Source: Rhodanobacter sp.
GTDB taxonomy: Bacteria > Pseudomonadota > Gammaproteobacteria > Xanthomonadales > Rhodanobacteraceae
Assembly (NCBI GenBank): GCA_027450005.1
Contig: DAIDKO010000075.1
Coordinates: forward strand, 1 to 36,834
Direction: 5' to 3'
DNA: 36,834 nt
The position numbers were made by a program, and so were the translations under genes. The notes beneath the pieces were generated by a model that had not been told where the DNA came from, did no database searches, and saw only the letters and a program-made list of their open reading frames with translations. Shown one piece after another: positions 8,626-18,306 of this stretch; positions within the stretch are counted from its first letter, which is position 1, and the number at the start of each line of letters is the position of its first letter.

Positions 8626-8659
8626 GAAGCGCTCCGGCAAAAAGTCGTTCCGTGGAAAC

Positions 8660-8684
8660 GCCGGGGTGCGCGAGACACCCCGGC
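8660..8684 (-). promoter_or_regulatory. Intercistronic stem-loop after the TonB-dependent receptor
   Basis: GCCGGGGTG (8660-8668) and CACCCCGGC (8676-8684) form a perfect 9-bp stem with a 7-nt loop. It begins 7 bases after the receptor stop and lies before the halogenase start. There is no T run directly after it, so it is more likely an mRNA-stabilising or processing element, or a weak attenuator, than a strong terminator. It would allow much more receptor than halogenase to be made. Confidence 0.6.
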
Positions 8685-8691
8685 TGGTGCA

Positions 8692-11600
8692 TCAGAAGTT
8701 CAGGCCCATCGAGAGCTTGACCGTACGGGGATAACCTGTGATGTCACCCGTGGGGTTGTAGGTCACGACAGGGTTGTAGCTGCCGTTCGCCCCCCAGTTT
8801 TCCAGATAGTTGACGTAGTTGTTCCAGTTGAATGCGTTGATCAGGTCGAAGCGCACGTAGGCATTGAGGTTGCCGTAGAGCTTGAAGTTCTTCGTGGCCT
8901 GGAAGTCCAGGTCGCGGTAGCCGAAGATCTTGCCGCCGATCAGGAAGCGCCCGTTGCCCGGCGGCGCGACCGCCGCCGAACGGCAACCGCTGCCGGCCAC
9001 GCCGCCGCTGTCCACGTTGGTGGCCGGCGCACCGAAGCACGCGAGGTTGATGTCCGGGACCGGCGTGGACAAGGTCAGCTTGGCGCCGAGCGTGAAACCC
9101 CACGGGCCATCCAGCGTGCCGGTCATAACCAGGCGATGCTTGGCGACACCGGACGAGGTGTACGGGTAGTTGCCGATCCACTCGTAGTCGAACGCGTACT
9201 GGTCGGTGGGATTTCCGTTGTCGTTGTTCTGCCGCGTACTCGAATAGGTATACGCGATCGTCGCACCCCAGTGCGATTCCGGCGTATACGGCTTGTTGGC
9301 CGACACCAGCAGTTGGCGGGTGCGCGTCTCCAGCCCGTTGTTGCCGATGATCAGGCTGCCGAAACCGGGGATGCCGTTGCCCCAGGGCTGGCTGCCGTTG
9401 TGCCAGAACGCACCATCGGGGTAACGGTTGCCCAGGGTATAAACCAGGCCATCGTGGCTCTTGATGTACGCCAGCGCTACGCTGGTATTCCAGTCGCCCA
9501 CCTGGTTGCGCATGCCGATGCTGAATTGGTCGGAATACGGCGCCTTCAGGTTGTTGTTGACCAGATCGACTTCCTTACCGGCATTGCTGCCGGATACCAG
9601 GCCCTGCAGGGTCGGGATGTTGAGGTAGGCCGGATTCCAGGCGTAGCAGTTGTTCACGCCAACCGTGCAGGGCATGTCCGGCGTGTTGAAGTACACCGTG
9701 GGCTGCGACAGCGACTGCTTGGTCTGCTCCACCTGCAGCCCCTCGTAGAGGTTGCGGTCGTAGGAGCGGCCGGCACCGCCGAAGATCACGTGCTTCTGGT
9801 CGCCGTTGATGTCGTAGGAGAAGCCAAGGCGCGGCTGCCACTCGTTGGTCTTCGCGTGGCGGTTGTGGCCCGTGCTGATGTAGTCGTTGATGTTCACCCC
9901 CCCCATTGCCAGCGACTGGGCGTAGGTCTGTCCGGCCGGCGCGTTCGGATCCTGCTGCTGGAAGGCCGCCACTACGTCCGCGGGGGTCACGTAGTTCAGG
10001 TAAGACGGCGTCGTCTCGTAGTCCCAGCGCACGCCGAGGTTCAAGGTCAGGTGGTCATTTACCGTCCAGTCGTCCTGGATGTAGGCGCCGAACTGCTTGT
10101 CCGAACTGTTCGCCACCGGGCTCATGCCGGGCGTGGGCGAGCCGAACTGCACCTGGTAAGGGATTGACTCGGTGCCGGCCGACGTCACCGCATAATTGAA
10201 CAGGGCATTGGAATCCCCCGCGTCCTGCGCGGTGAGCTTCACCGCCTTGTACTTGAAGCCGGTCTTGATGACATGGTCGCCGTGCCATTCCAGGTCGTTG
10301 AAGGTTAGGTCGTCCTGGATCGCCGGACCCTTCTGGCCCTTGTTCTGCTGTGCCAGCGGCGAGTTGCCGGTCTGCAGCACGGTAACGTACCGCTGCGCAC
10401 CGGTGAGGGTGTAGCTGTTGCCCGCGCCGAGGGCGATGGGAGTGGGCGAGAAGAACGCGTCCTCGTAGGTCAACTGCAGGCGGTTGAACCAGCTGTAGGC
10501 GCTGTGATCCCAACGCACGTCGACGCGCTTGTCGGTATTGATCGTGTTTAGCCCTGCCGAGGCGGTGAGCACGCCGCCGAGGCCACCGATGGAGGTTTCG
10601 TCGCGGTACTTGCCACTCACCTCCAAGCGGTCGCGCGAGGTGGGCTCGTAGTCGATCTTGCCGAACCAGTCGTTTTCCTTGAACGGCAGGCTTGCTGGGC
10701 CGATCTGCGACTGCACGCTAGCGGGCAGGTAGCTGGCGTAGCCGGTGATGCCCGGCACGACGGTGGTGGGACTGTCGAACTCCTTGCCCTCGTAGGACAC
10801 GTAGAAGTGCGCCATGTCCTTGACGATAGGACCGCCGAAGTCGAAGCCATAGTCCTTCTCGTGCGACGGCGTCTTGTGGTGCGCAGCCCGCTCGGACGGA
10901 GTCTCGGCGCGCATGCGGGTATCGGTGAAGCTGCCGAACACGTCGCCGTGGTATTCGTTCGTGCCCGACTTGGTCTCGGCCGTGATCGCGGCCGAGGAGA
11001 TCTGGTCGTACTCTGCCTTGTAGTTGGATGTGATGACCTTGTATGAGCCAATCGCCAGCTGCGGGAACGGATTTCCCTGACTTGCGTTCTGGCCGGTGAT
11101 GCCACCCGACAGCACGTAGTTCTTCTGGCCGACGCCGTCGATGTAGACGTTGATGTTGCTGTTGGCCTGGGCGCCGGAGCGCAGGCTGGTGTTGCCGTTG
11201 GCGTCACGCGTGAACACCATGCCGGGTACGATGTCGGCGAACTCGAGGAAGTTGCGCGACGCTTCCGGCAAGGCCGCGATGTCGCGCAGCGAGACGATGT
11301 TGCCCACTTCGGAGGTGGTCACCTCCGGCAACTCCACCGCCGTTGCCGACACCGACACGCCGGCCAGTGTCTTGGCGTTGGCCTGCGAGGCCGTGGCGCC
11401 GGTGAGGTCGATCGTGCTGATCGAAGCCACCGCCAGTTGCACCGTCTTCTCCACGCCGGATCCGGTCTGCACCTGGTAGGTGCCTGACGGCAGGCCGACG
11501 ATGGCGAAGCTGCCGTCCTTGCTCGACTGGGTGACGCGTACCAGGCCAGTCGCGACGTTCCTGACGGTGACGCTGGTGTTGGGCGCGGCGTTGCCGCGCA

Positions 11601-11709
11601 ACGTGGCGTCGGATGTCTGCGCCATGACGATGCTTGGCGCGGACGCGAGCATGGCCGCCACGACGGCCGCCGGCAACAAGCGCTTCTTGTATGACTTGAG
11701 ACTACTCAT
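8692..11709 (-). CDS. TonB-dependent receptor, Oar-like, glycan-locus type
   Basis: A 1005-residue outer-membrane active transporter. It has a signal peptide (LLPAAVVAAMLASAPSIVMA, cut about residue 30). Next comes a carboxypeptidase-regulatory-like beta-sandwich (TLRGNAAPNTSVTVRNVATG ... GLPSGTYQV, ~32-105), as in Oar-type receptors. A plug domain follows (~130-240, with LPEASRNFLEFADIVPGM and NINVYIDGVGQKNYVLSGG), and then a long beta-barrel ending SMGLNF with the terminal Phe typical of outer-membrane barrels. A GGAGGGGAG ribosome site stands 4 bases before the ATG, predicting strong translation. It lies 21 bp after lacI and before the halogenase and hydrolase, so it should import the oligosaccharide across the outer membrane with TonB-ExbBD energy. 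Ligand not determinable from sequence. Confidence 0.95.
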   Translation of the reverse strand: MSSLKSYKKRLLPAAVVAAMLASAPSIVMAQTSDATLRGNAAPNTSVTVRNVATGLVRVTQSSKDGSFAIVGLPSGTYQVQTGSGVEKTVQLAVASISTIDLTGATASQANAKTLAGVSVSATAVELPEVTTSEVGNIVSLRDIAALPEASRNFLEFADIVPGMVFTRDANGNTSLRSGAQANSNINVYIDGVGQKNYVLSGGITGQNASQGNPFPQLAIGSYKVITSNYKAEYDQISSAAITAETKSGTNEYHGDVFGSFTDTRMRAETPSERAAHHKTPSHEKDYGFDFGGPIVKDMAHFYVSYEGKEFDSPTTVVPGITGYASYLPASVQSQIGPASLPFKENDWFGKIDYEPTSRDRLEVSGKYRDETSIGGLGGVLTASAGLNTINTDKRVDVRWDHSAYSWFNRLQLTYEDAFFSPTPIALGAGNSYTLTGAQRYVTVLQTGNSPLAQQNKGQKGPAIQDDLTFNDLEWHGDHVIKTGFKYKAVKLTAQDAGDSNALFNYAVTSAGTESIPYQVQFGSPTPGMSPVANSSDKQFGAYIQDDWTVNDHLTLNLGVRWDYETTPSYLNYVTPADVVAAFQQQDPNAPAGQTYAQSLAMGGVNINDYISTGHNRHAKTNEWQPRLGFSYDINGDQKHVIFGGAGRSYDRNLYEGLQVEQTKQSLSQPTVYFNTPDMPCTVGVNNCYAWNPAYLNIPTLQGLVSGSNAGKEVDLVNNNLKAPYSDQFSIGMRNQVGDWNTSVALAYIKSHDGLVYTLGNRYPDGAFWHNGSQPWGNGIPGFGSLIIGNNGLETRTRQLLVSANKPYTPESHWGATIAYTYSSTRQNNDNGNPTDQYAFDYEWIGNYPYTSSGVAKHRLVMTGTLDGPWGFTLGAKLTLSTPVPDINLACFGAPATNVDSGGVAGSGCRSAAVAPPGNGRFLIGGKIFGYRDLDFQATKNFKLYGNLNAYVRFDLINAFNWNNYVNYLENWGANGSYNPVVTYNPTGDITGYPRTVKLSMGLNF

Positions 11710-11730
11710 GAACTCCCCTCCAATTGTCAG

Positions 11731-12786
11731 CTAGCGACTCGACGTATGGCGAATCTTCTTGGTTGTGGTGATGGTGGCTCCGCGCCGATGTGCCCCGCAG
11801 GATTCACGCACGACGATGTCGCAGCCGAGCGTGTGCACCGATGCGGCCGAACGCCCGGGGCGGTCCATCAGGTCGGCCAGCAGCTCCATGGCGTTCTTGC
11901 CCAGCTCCGCAATGCGTACGCGCACCGTGCTGAGCGGTGGTGTGACGTAGCGCGCGATCGGGATATCGTCAAAACCGGCCACGGCGACGTCGCCCGGCAC
12001 GGCAAGACCGGCTTCTTTGAAGGCTTGCAGGCAGCCCACAGCCATTGTGTCGTTGGCGGCGAACACCGCCTGCGGACGTATCTTCATGACCAGCAGCTCG
12101 CGACCCGCCACGTAGCCGGACGATTCGCCGAAATCGCCCGCTAGGAGGCGCACCGGCTCGCCCGGCAGGAACTTGGCCATTGCCGCTCGGAATCCCGCCT
12201 CGCGCTGGCGGGCGTCGTAGTTGTCCTTCGGGCCGCCAACGAAGGCGATGCGCTGGTGCCCGATGTCGACCAGGTGTCGCACCATGGCGTAGGTGCCGGC
12301 GAAGTTGTCGATGTTCAGCACGGCATCGGCGCCATTCTTCACGTCGCTGTTGAGCAGCACGATGGGCAGGCCATCCGGCAGGTTGGCTTTCAGGAAAGCC
12401 GCGTCCACGTGCGGCGAGGACAGCAGCACCACGCCATCCACGCGACCCTGCATCGCGCGCAGCGCGGCCGCCGCATCCTCTTCGCCATCGTGCGAACTGG
12501 ACACCAGCAGGTGCAGGCCATGCGAGCGGGCCTCGAGGTCGATACCGCGGATCAGTTCGGAGAAAAACTCGCCGTGCAGGTCGGGCAACAGTGCGCCAAT
12601 GGCGTGCGTGCGCCGGGTAATCAGGCTGCGGGCGGCGCTGTGCGGGACGTAGCGCAGGCGCGCGGCGGCCTCGCGGATGCGTTGCGCAGTGACGGGCGTC
12701 ACGCCGCCACCGCCGTTCAGGGCACGGGACACCGAAGCCACCGAAACCTTGGCTTCGCGCGCAACATCCTTGATGGTCGCCGTCAT
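11731..12786 (-). CDS. LacI-family transcriptional regulator of the glycan locus
   Basis: A 351-residue repressor. The N-terminal helix-turn-helix is TIKDVAREAKVSVASVSRAL (residues 4-23), followed by the hinge helix region RLRYVPHSAARSL. The periplasmic-binding-protein-like effector domain follows: IGALLPDLHGEFFSELIRGI, VDGVVLLSSP, IGHQRIAFVGGP, PQAVFAANDTMAVGCLQA, VAGFDDIPIARYVTPPLSTV. I chose the ATG at 12786 since it is the usual LacI start and has GGAGAG upstream. The frame stays open to 13029, but that extension would cover the candidate operator at 12835-12848 and resembles nothing. It is promoter-proximal in the leftward operon, 21 bp before the receptor gene. It probably represses itself, the import genes and the divergent ATPase/glucosidase pair until a sugar inducer binds. 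Inducer unknown. Confidence 0.93.
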   Translation of the reverse strand: MTATIKDVAREAKVSVASVSRALNGGGGVTPVTAQRIREAAARLRYVPHSAARSLITRRTHAIGALLPDLHGEFFSELIRGIDLEARSHGLHLLVSSSHDGEEDAAAALRAMQGRVDGVVLLSSPHVDAAFLKANLPDGLPIVLLNSDVKNGADAVLNIDNFAGTYAMVRHLVDIGHQRIAFVGGPKDNYDARQREAGFRAAMAKFLPGEPVRLLAGDFGESSGYVAGRELLVMKIRPQAVFAANDTMAVGCLQAFKEAGLAVPGDVAVAGFDDIPIARYVTPPLSTVRVRIAELGKNAMELLADLMDRPGRSAASVHTLGCDIVVRESCGAHRRGATITTTKKIRHTSSR

Positions 12787-12834
12787 TCCCCAGACTCTCC
12801 GCCGGATGGCGCCTCCGGGCGCCGTTGGCGAGAA

Positions 12835-12848
12835 CGTAAACGTTTTCA
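12835..12848. promoter_or_regulatory. LacI-family operator upstream of lacI
   Basis: CGTAAACGTTTTCA matches TGWAANCGNTNWCA at 10 of 11 constrained positions. It is about 50 bp upstream of the lacI start, a position suited to autorepression and to control of the receptor operon that follows lacI. Confidence 0.65.
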
Positions 12849-13033
12849 TGGAAGCTTGTAAAGAGAGCGGGACCGGTCCCGTTGATGCGATGCCACAACA
12901 GATCAGCCAGTCATGAACAAAAATCCAAGAATCGAGGAAGAATGTCGATTTTGCAGCGCAATAATCGTAGCGGAAGGCGTTATGCCGGCTCTCGCAAAGG
13001 TACGCGGCGAAAACGGCAGGCCGGCACATTTGA

Positions 13034-13047
13034 AGGAAACGCTTTCA
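13034..13047. promoter_or_regulatory. Second, weaker LacI-family operator candidate
   Basis: AGGAAACGCTTTCA matches the same palindrome at 9 of 11 constrained positions; on the minus strand it reads TGAAAGCGTTTCCT. It is ~250 bp upstream of lacI, so it could be an auxiliary site for looping with 12835-12848, or a site for another LacI-family protein. Confidence 0.4.
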
Positions 13048-13111
13048 CGTCCATCCCGACTCAATCCTCCGAGACCGCGCCGCTGATCCGGATAAAATGG
13101 GACTGCCGTGC

Positions 13112-13143
13112 TTTTGGACGGCCATCCATCCATACGTCCAAAA
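13112..13143. promoter_or_regulatory. 9-bp inverted repeat upstream of the leu/ilv promoter
   Basis: TTTTGGACG (13112-13120) and CGTCCAAAA (13135-13143) are perfect complements separated by 14 bp containing ATCCATCCAT. The repeat is ~45 bp upstream of the -35 element at 13187. The layout suits a dimeric regulator (for example Lrp or a LysR-type protein), but no family consensus is recognised. It lacks a T run for a terminator. Confidence 0.4.
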
Positions 13144-13186
13144 AGACTTTTCCAGTCGCATCTGAAAAATCGTCATGAAAAAAGTG

Positions 13187-13215
13187 TTGACACGCCCGGA
13201 CGGCAGGCGTACGGT
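13187..13215 (+). promoter_or_regulatory. Putative promoter of the leu/ilv operon
   Basis: TTGACA (13187-13192) is a perfect -35 box; 17 bp later comes TACGGT (13210-13215), a weak -10. The predicted start of transcription falls at about 13222, right at the leader-peptide ATG at 13223. The leader might thus be translated from an almost leaderless mRNA. The weak -10 leaves room for a different true promoter upstream. Confidence 0.5.
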
Positions 13216-13222
13216 CGGTCGC

Positions 13223-13360
13223 ATGTCGCAGCGCAGCAGCTACCGCAGCATCACCGCCAAGTACCGTCCCCCGACGGTCGCTAGCGCGTTGCGCCGTCGC
13301 GGCCTGCTCCTTCTTGCCCTTGTACTCGTACTCCTTATTACCAACGGAGGTGCGGGCTGA
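13223..13360 (+). CDS. leu/ilv operon leader peptide (attenuation)
   Basis: A 45-residue peptide, MSQRSSYRS... ending in GLLLLALVLVLLITNGGAG. The run at 13304-13339 contains eight Leu, two Val and one Ile codons among twelve, the exact set of end products of the downstream operon. The Leu codons are CTT (4), CTC (3) and CTG (1), whereas CTG dominates the structural genes, so ribosome speed should be sensitive to charging of minor Leu tRNAs. The stop codon (13358) lies just after the antiterminator segment at 13349-13356. Translation could also begin at an in-frame ATG at 13175, giving 61 residues, but that ATG lies before the predicted promoter. The peptide has no separate function; its translation sets the RNA fold. 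Confidence 0.85.
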   Translation: MSQRSSYRSITAKYRPPTVASALRRRGLLLLALVLVLLITNGGAG

Positions 13361-13415
13361 GGGCATGTGTCCAGGTAGCTAGAGAAACCTGAAAACACCC
13401 AAAGAACCCCGCACC
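13349..13415 (+). promoter_or_regulatory. Antiterminator pairing of the leu/ilv attenuator
   Basis: GGTGCGGG (13349-13356), which overlaps the last leader codons, is a perfect 8-base complement of CCCGCACC (13408-13415), which overlaps the left arm of the terminator. A ribosome stalled upstream in the Leu/Val/Ile codons leaves the first segment free, the pairing forms and the terminator cannot. A ribosome that reaches the stop codon covers it and the terminator forms. Confidence 0.75.
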
Positions 13416-13436
13416 AAAGATGGAGCGGGGTTTTTT
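13405..13436 (+). terminator. Attenuator terminator of the leu/ilv operon
   Basis: AACCCCGC (13405-13412) pairs with GCGGGGTT (13425-13432), with an internal CC/GG pair, followed by six T residues (13431-13436). It is a canonical rho-independent terminator located between leader peptide and leuA, 39 bp before the leuA start. It is mutually exclusive with the antiterminator. Confidence 0.9.
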
Positions 13437-13475
13437 GTTGCCCTCGGCCTCGCACCCACACAGCGGAGCGAAGCG

Positions 13476-15127
<1,652 letters not shown>

Positions 15128-15131
<4 letters not shown>

Positions 15132-16213
15132 GCAACGTCGCCTTCCTCTGGCACAACGGCCGCATCAAGCCCTGGACCGAGGCCAACGTCCACGTCAGCA
15201 CCCACGCGCTGCATTACGGTTCGTCGGTGTTCGAGGGTGAGCGCGTCTACGCCACGCCGAACGGCCCGGCCTATTTCCGCCTGGCCGACCACACGCGCCG
15301 ACTGTTCGAATCGGCCAAGGTGTACGAGATCGAGATTGGCTACAGCGAGGCCGAGATCGATGCGGCCTGCCACGAGGTGATCAGCGCCAACGGCATGCAA
15401 TCCGCCTACGTGCGACCCATCGTGTTCCGCGGCGCAGGTGGCCTGGGCGTGCTGCCCAAGGATGGCGCTCCGGTGGACGTGGCCATCATGGCGATGGCCT
15501 GGGGCGCCTACCTCGGCGACGCCGCGGAGCGCGGCGCGGACGTGTGTGTCTCCTCGTGGAACCGCCCTGCGCCGAACACTATCCCTGGCTGGGCCAAGGC
15601 TGGCGGCAACTACCTCAGCAGCCAGCTGATCGGACTGGAAGCGCGCCGTGGCGGCTACGATGAAGGCATTGCGCTGGGCCACAACGGCCTGCTTAGCGAG
15701 GGTGCGGGCGAGAACCTGTTCCTGGTCAAGCGCGGCAAGCTGCTCACGCCCCCCTCCAGCGCCGGCATCCTCGCCGGCATCACCCGCGACAGCGTGCTCA
15801 CCCTGGCTGCCGAACTGGGCATCGAGGCTGAAGAACGCGACTTGCCGCGCGAAGCGCTATACACCGCCGACGAGATGTTTATGACCGGCACCGCCGCCGA
15901 GATCACCCCTGTGCGCTCGGTGGATCGCAAGCCGGTGGGCAACGGCCAACCCGGCCCGGTGACCCGGGCGTTGCGCGAGGCGTTCTTCGGACTGTTCGAC
16001 GGCCGTACCCACGACAAGTGGGGGTGGCTGGATCTGGTGGATCCAGCCCGTGCGGCGGGGTTTGCCAGTGCGGTCATTCCTGGCCGCGAAGGTCAAGAAG
16101 TAGGCATCCATGGAGTTGCCTCTGGGGCCATCCATGCCCACGAAAGTGAAACAGCCGGCATTCATGCCCGCACGTCTCACGAAAGGTCTGCTTCGATGGA
16201 GATCCCGGCATGA
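15128..16213 (+). CDS. ilvE: Branched-chain amino acid aminotransferase, with C-terminal extension
   Basis: PLP enzyme of fold type IV that transaminates the keto acids to Leu, Ile and Val using glutamate. Landmarks are [20 protein letters not shown] near the N-terminus, [16 protein letters not shown], the Schiff-base lysine in [13 protein letters not shown] (Lys157), [10 protein letters not shown] and [20 protein letters not shown]. The family core ends at [11 protein letters not shown] near residue 305, where E. coli IlvE also ends. Here the frame continues for about 55 residues rich in His, Ala and Glu with no similarity I recognise. The DNA for that tail includes an imperfect palindrome (16103-16138), so the tail may come from an inserted intergenic repeat. 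It overlaps leuA and leuC by four bases on each side, showing tight translational coupling. Confidence 0.94.
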
Positions 16214-17628
16214 CGACCGCTCGCACCCTGTTCGAGAAAATCTGGGGCGCCCATGTGGTCGCTCCCGAAACCGCCGATACCCCGGCGATCCTCTACATCG
16301 ACCTGCACCTGGTGCACGAGGTCACCTCGCCGCAGGCCTTCGACGAACTGCGTGCACGCGGCTTGAAGCTGCGCCGCACGGATCGCACGCTGGCCACACT
16401 GGACCATTCCACGCCCACCCTGCCCACCGGCGCCAACGGCGAGCGTCCCTACGCCAATGCCGAAGCCAAGGCGCAGGTCGCCCAGCTGGAGCAGAACTGC
16501 CGCGAGTTCGGCATCGAACTGCACGGCTGGGACAGCCGCGAACGCGGCATCGTGCACGTGATCGGTCCCGAGCTTGGCGCTACCCAGCCGGGCATGACCA
16601 TCGTCTGCGGCGACAGCCACACGTCGACGCATGGCGCATTCGGCGCCTTGGCCTTCGGCATCGGTACCACCGAAGTGGGCCACGTGATGGCTACGCAGTG
16701 TCTACTCCAGCGCAAGCCTAAGACGCTGGCGATCCACGTCGACGGCGAGCTGCCGAAGGGCGTGGGCGCCAAGGACCTGATCCTGCACATCATCGGCCAG
16801 ATCGGCGTGGACGGCGGCACCGGCCACGTCGTCGAATACCGCGGCGCGGCCATCGAGAAGCTGTCGATGGAAGAGCGCATGACGGTGTGCAACATGTCGA
16901 TCGAGGCAGGCGCACGCGCCGGCCTGATCGCGCCGGACGAAACTACTTATGCCTGGCTGAAGGGCCGCGCGCGGGCACCGCAGGGCGAAGCGTGGGATCG
17001 CGCCACCGCGCACTGGCGCACCCTAAGGACCGACGACGGCGCGCGCTACGACCGCGAGGTACGCATCGACGCCGCCGCGGTGAAGCCCACCGTCACCTAC
17101 GGCACCCACCCGGGCATGGCGATCGCGATGGACACACCGGTGCCGGCGGCGCGCAATGCAGTGGAACAACGCGCGCTGGACTACATGCAGAGCCGTGCCG
17201 GCCAGCCGATGCAGGGCACGCCGGTGGACGTGGTATTCGTCGGCAGCTGCACCAACTCGCGCCTGTCCGACCTGCGCGAGGCCGCTGGTGTGCTGCGCGG
17301 TCGCCGCATCGCCGATGGCGTGCGCATGCTGGTGGTGCCCGGCTCCGAAGCCGTGCGCCGCGAGGCCGAGGCGGAAGGCCTGCACGAGGTGTTCCGCGCC
17401 GCCGGTGCCGAATGGCGCATCCCCGGCTGCTCGATGTGCATCGCCATGAACGGTGACCTGGCGCTGCCGGGCCAACTGGTCGTCTCCACCTCTAACCGCA
17501 ACTTCGAGGGCCGCCAGGGCAAGGGCGCGCGCACCGTGCTGGCCAGCCCCGCCACTGCCGCGGCCTCTGCCGTCGCCGGTGCGATCGCCGATCCGCGCGA
17601 GTACATAAACCAGGAGCAGGCCGCATGA
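16210..17628 (+). CDS. leuC: 3-isopropylmalate dehydratase large subunit
   Basis: Catalytic large subunit of isopropylmalate isomerase, converting 2- to 3-isopropylmalate with a [4Fe-4S] cluster. The 472-residue protein has [20 protein letters not shown], the cluster cysteines in [12 protein letters not shown] and [11 protein letters not shown], and the C-terminal [20 protein letters not shown]. Length and motifs match the bacterial aconitase-like LeuC of the E. coli type. It overlaps ilvE at its start and leuD at its end (ATGA at both ends), so LeuC and LeuD should be made in step. Confidence 0.97.
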   Translation: MTTARTLFEKIWGAHVVAPETADTPAILYIDLHLVHEVTSPQAFDELRARGLKLRRTDRTLATLDHSTPTLPTGANGERPYANAEAKAQVAQLEQNCREFGIELHGWDSRERGIVHVIGPELGATQPGMTIVCGDSHTSTHGAFGALAFGIGTTEVGHVMATQCLLQRKPKTLAIHVDGELPKGVGAKDLILHIIGQIGVDGGTGHVVEYRGAAIEKLSMEERMTVCNMSIEAGARAGLIAPDETTYAWLKGRARAPQGEAWDRATAHWRTLRTDDGARYDREVRIDAAAVKPTVTYGTHPGMAIAMDTPVPAARNAVEQRALDYMQSRAGQPMQGTPVDVVFVGSCTNSRLSDLREAAGVLRGRRIADGVRMLVVPGSEAVRREAEAEGLHEVFRAAGAEWRIPGCSMCIAMNGDLALPGQLVVSTSNRNFEGRQGKGARTVLASPATAAASAVAGAIADPREYINQEQAA

Positions 17629-18209
17629 AGCCCGTCACCCGCATCCACTCGCGCACCGCCGTGCTGGCCGACGAGAACGTCGACACCGACCGCATCATTC
17701 CGGCGCGCTTCCTAACCACCACCACGCGCACGGGCCTGGGCAAGCTGTGCTTCAACGACTGGCGTTACCTGCCGGACGGCAGCGACAACCCCGATTTCCC
17801 GCTCAACAAGCCGGAGGCAAAGGGTTGCGCCATCGTGGTGGCCGGACGCAATTTTGGCTGCGGATCCTCGCGTGAGCACGCGCCCTGGGCGCTGCTGGAC
17901 TACGGCATACAGGCCGTGCTGTGCAGCGAGATCGCGGACATCTTCCGCAACAACGCGCTGAAGAACGGCCTGCTCGCCATCGTGATATCGGCCGCCGAAC
18001 ACCGCTGGCTGCTAGCCAATCCCGGTGTCGAGCTGAGCGTCGACGTGCAGGGCCAGTACATCGCCCTGCCCGACGGCGGCCGCATCAGCTTTGAACTGGA
18101 GCCGTTCGCGCGGCATTGCCTACTCGAAGGCGTGGACCAGCTTGGCTTCCTGCTACAGCACGCCGGGGACGTCGATGCGTTCGAGGCGCGCTACGAGGCA
18201 GCGGCATGA
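17625..18209 (+). CDS. leuD: 3-isopropylmalate dehydratase small subunit
   Basis: A 194-residue partner of LeuC forming the swivelling domain that closes the active site. Motifs are [17 protein letters not shown] at the N-terminus and the substrate-loop [20 protein letters not shown], then [16 protein letters not shown]. Length is normal. Its start overlaps the leuC stop by four bases. A 97-bp gap separates it from leuB, the first non-overlapping junction in the operon. Confidence 0.97.
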   Translation: MKPVTRIHSRTAVLADENVDTDRIIPARFLTTTTRTGLGKLCFNDWRYLPDGSDNPDFPLNKPEAKGCAIVVAGRNFGCGSSREHAPWALLDYGIQAVLCSEIADIFRNNALKNGLLAIVISAAEHRWLLANPGVELSVDVQGQYIALPDGGRISFELEPFARHCLLEGVDQLGFLLQHAGDVDAFEARYEAAA

Positions 18210-18306
18210 AGCCAAGCGACGCCACAACCCTCCCTCCCCGTCATTCCGACCATCGCCGGGAAGACGGCGACTACGAAACCGCTACCACGCACGAGGACAT
18301 CCACGC

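Larger units (their letters stand above)
12787..13174. promoter_or_regulatory. Divergent regulatory gap between lacI and the leu/ilv leader
   Basis: This ~390-bp stretch has no convincing gene. It holds the two LacI-type boxes (12835-12848 and 13034-13047), a TAAAAT element at 13093-13098 that could be a rightward -10 but lacks a good -35, and a 9-bp inverted repeat at 13112-13143. It is visibly less G+C-rich than its surroundings, as expected of promoter DNA for two diverging operons. Confidence 0.55.

Noticed and set aside
7081-10167. A 1028-codon open frame on the + strand opposite the halogenase and receptor genes
   Set aside because: It is antisense to two firmly identified genes and has the Arg/His/Val-rich, domain-free composition of a high-G+C shadow frame.
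12787-13029. Longer N-terminus for the LacI protein
   Set aside because: The family start MTATIKDVA is at 12786 with a ribosome site; the extension covers a LacI-type operator and has no similarity.
13175-13222. Alternative earlier start of the leader peptide
   Set aside because: The ATG at 13175 precedes the best promoter match (TTGACA at 13187) and lacks a ribosome site. It cannot be excluded if transcription begins farther upstream.
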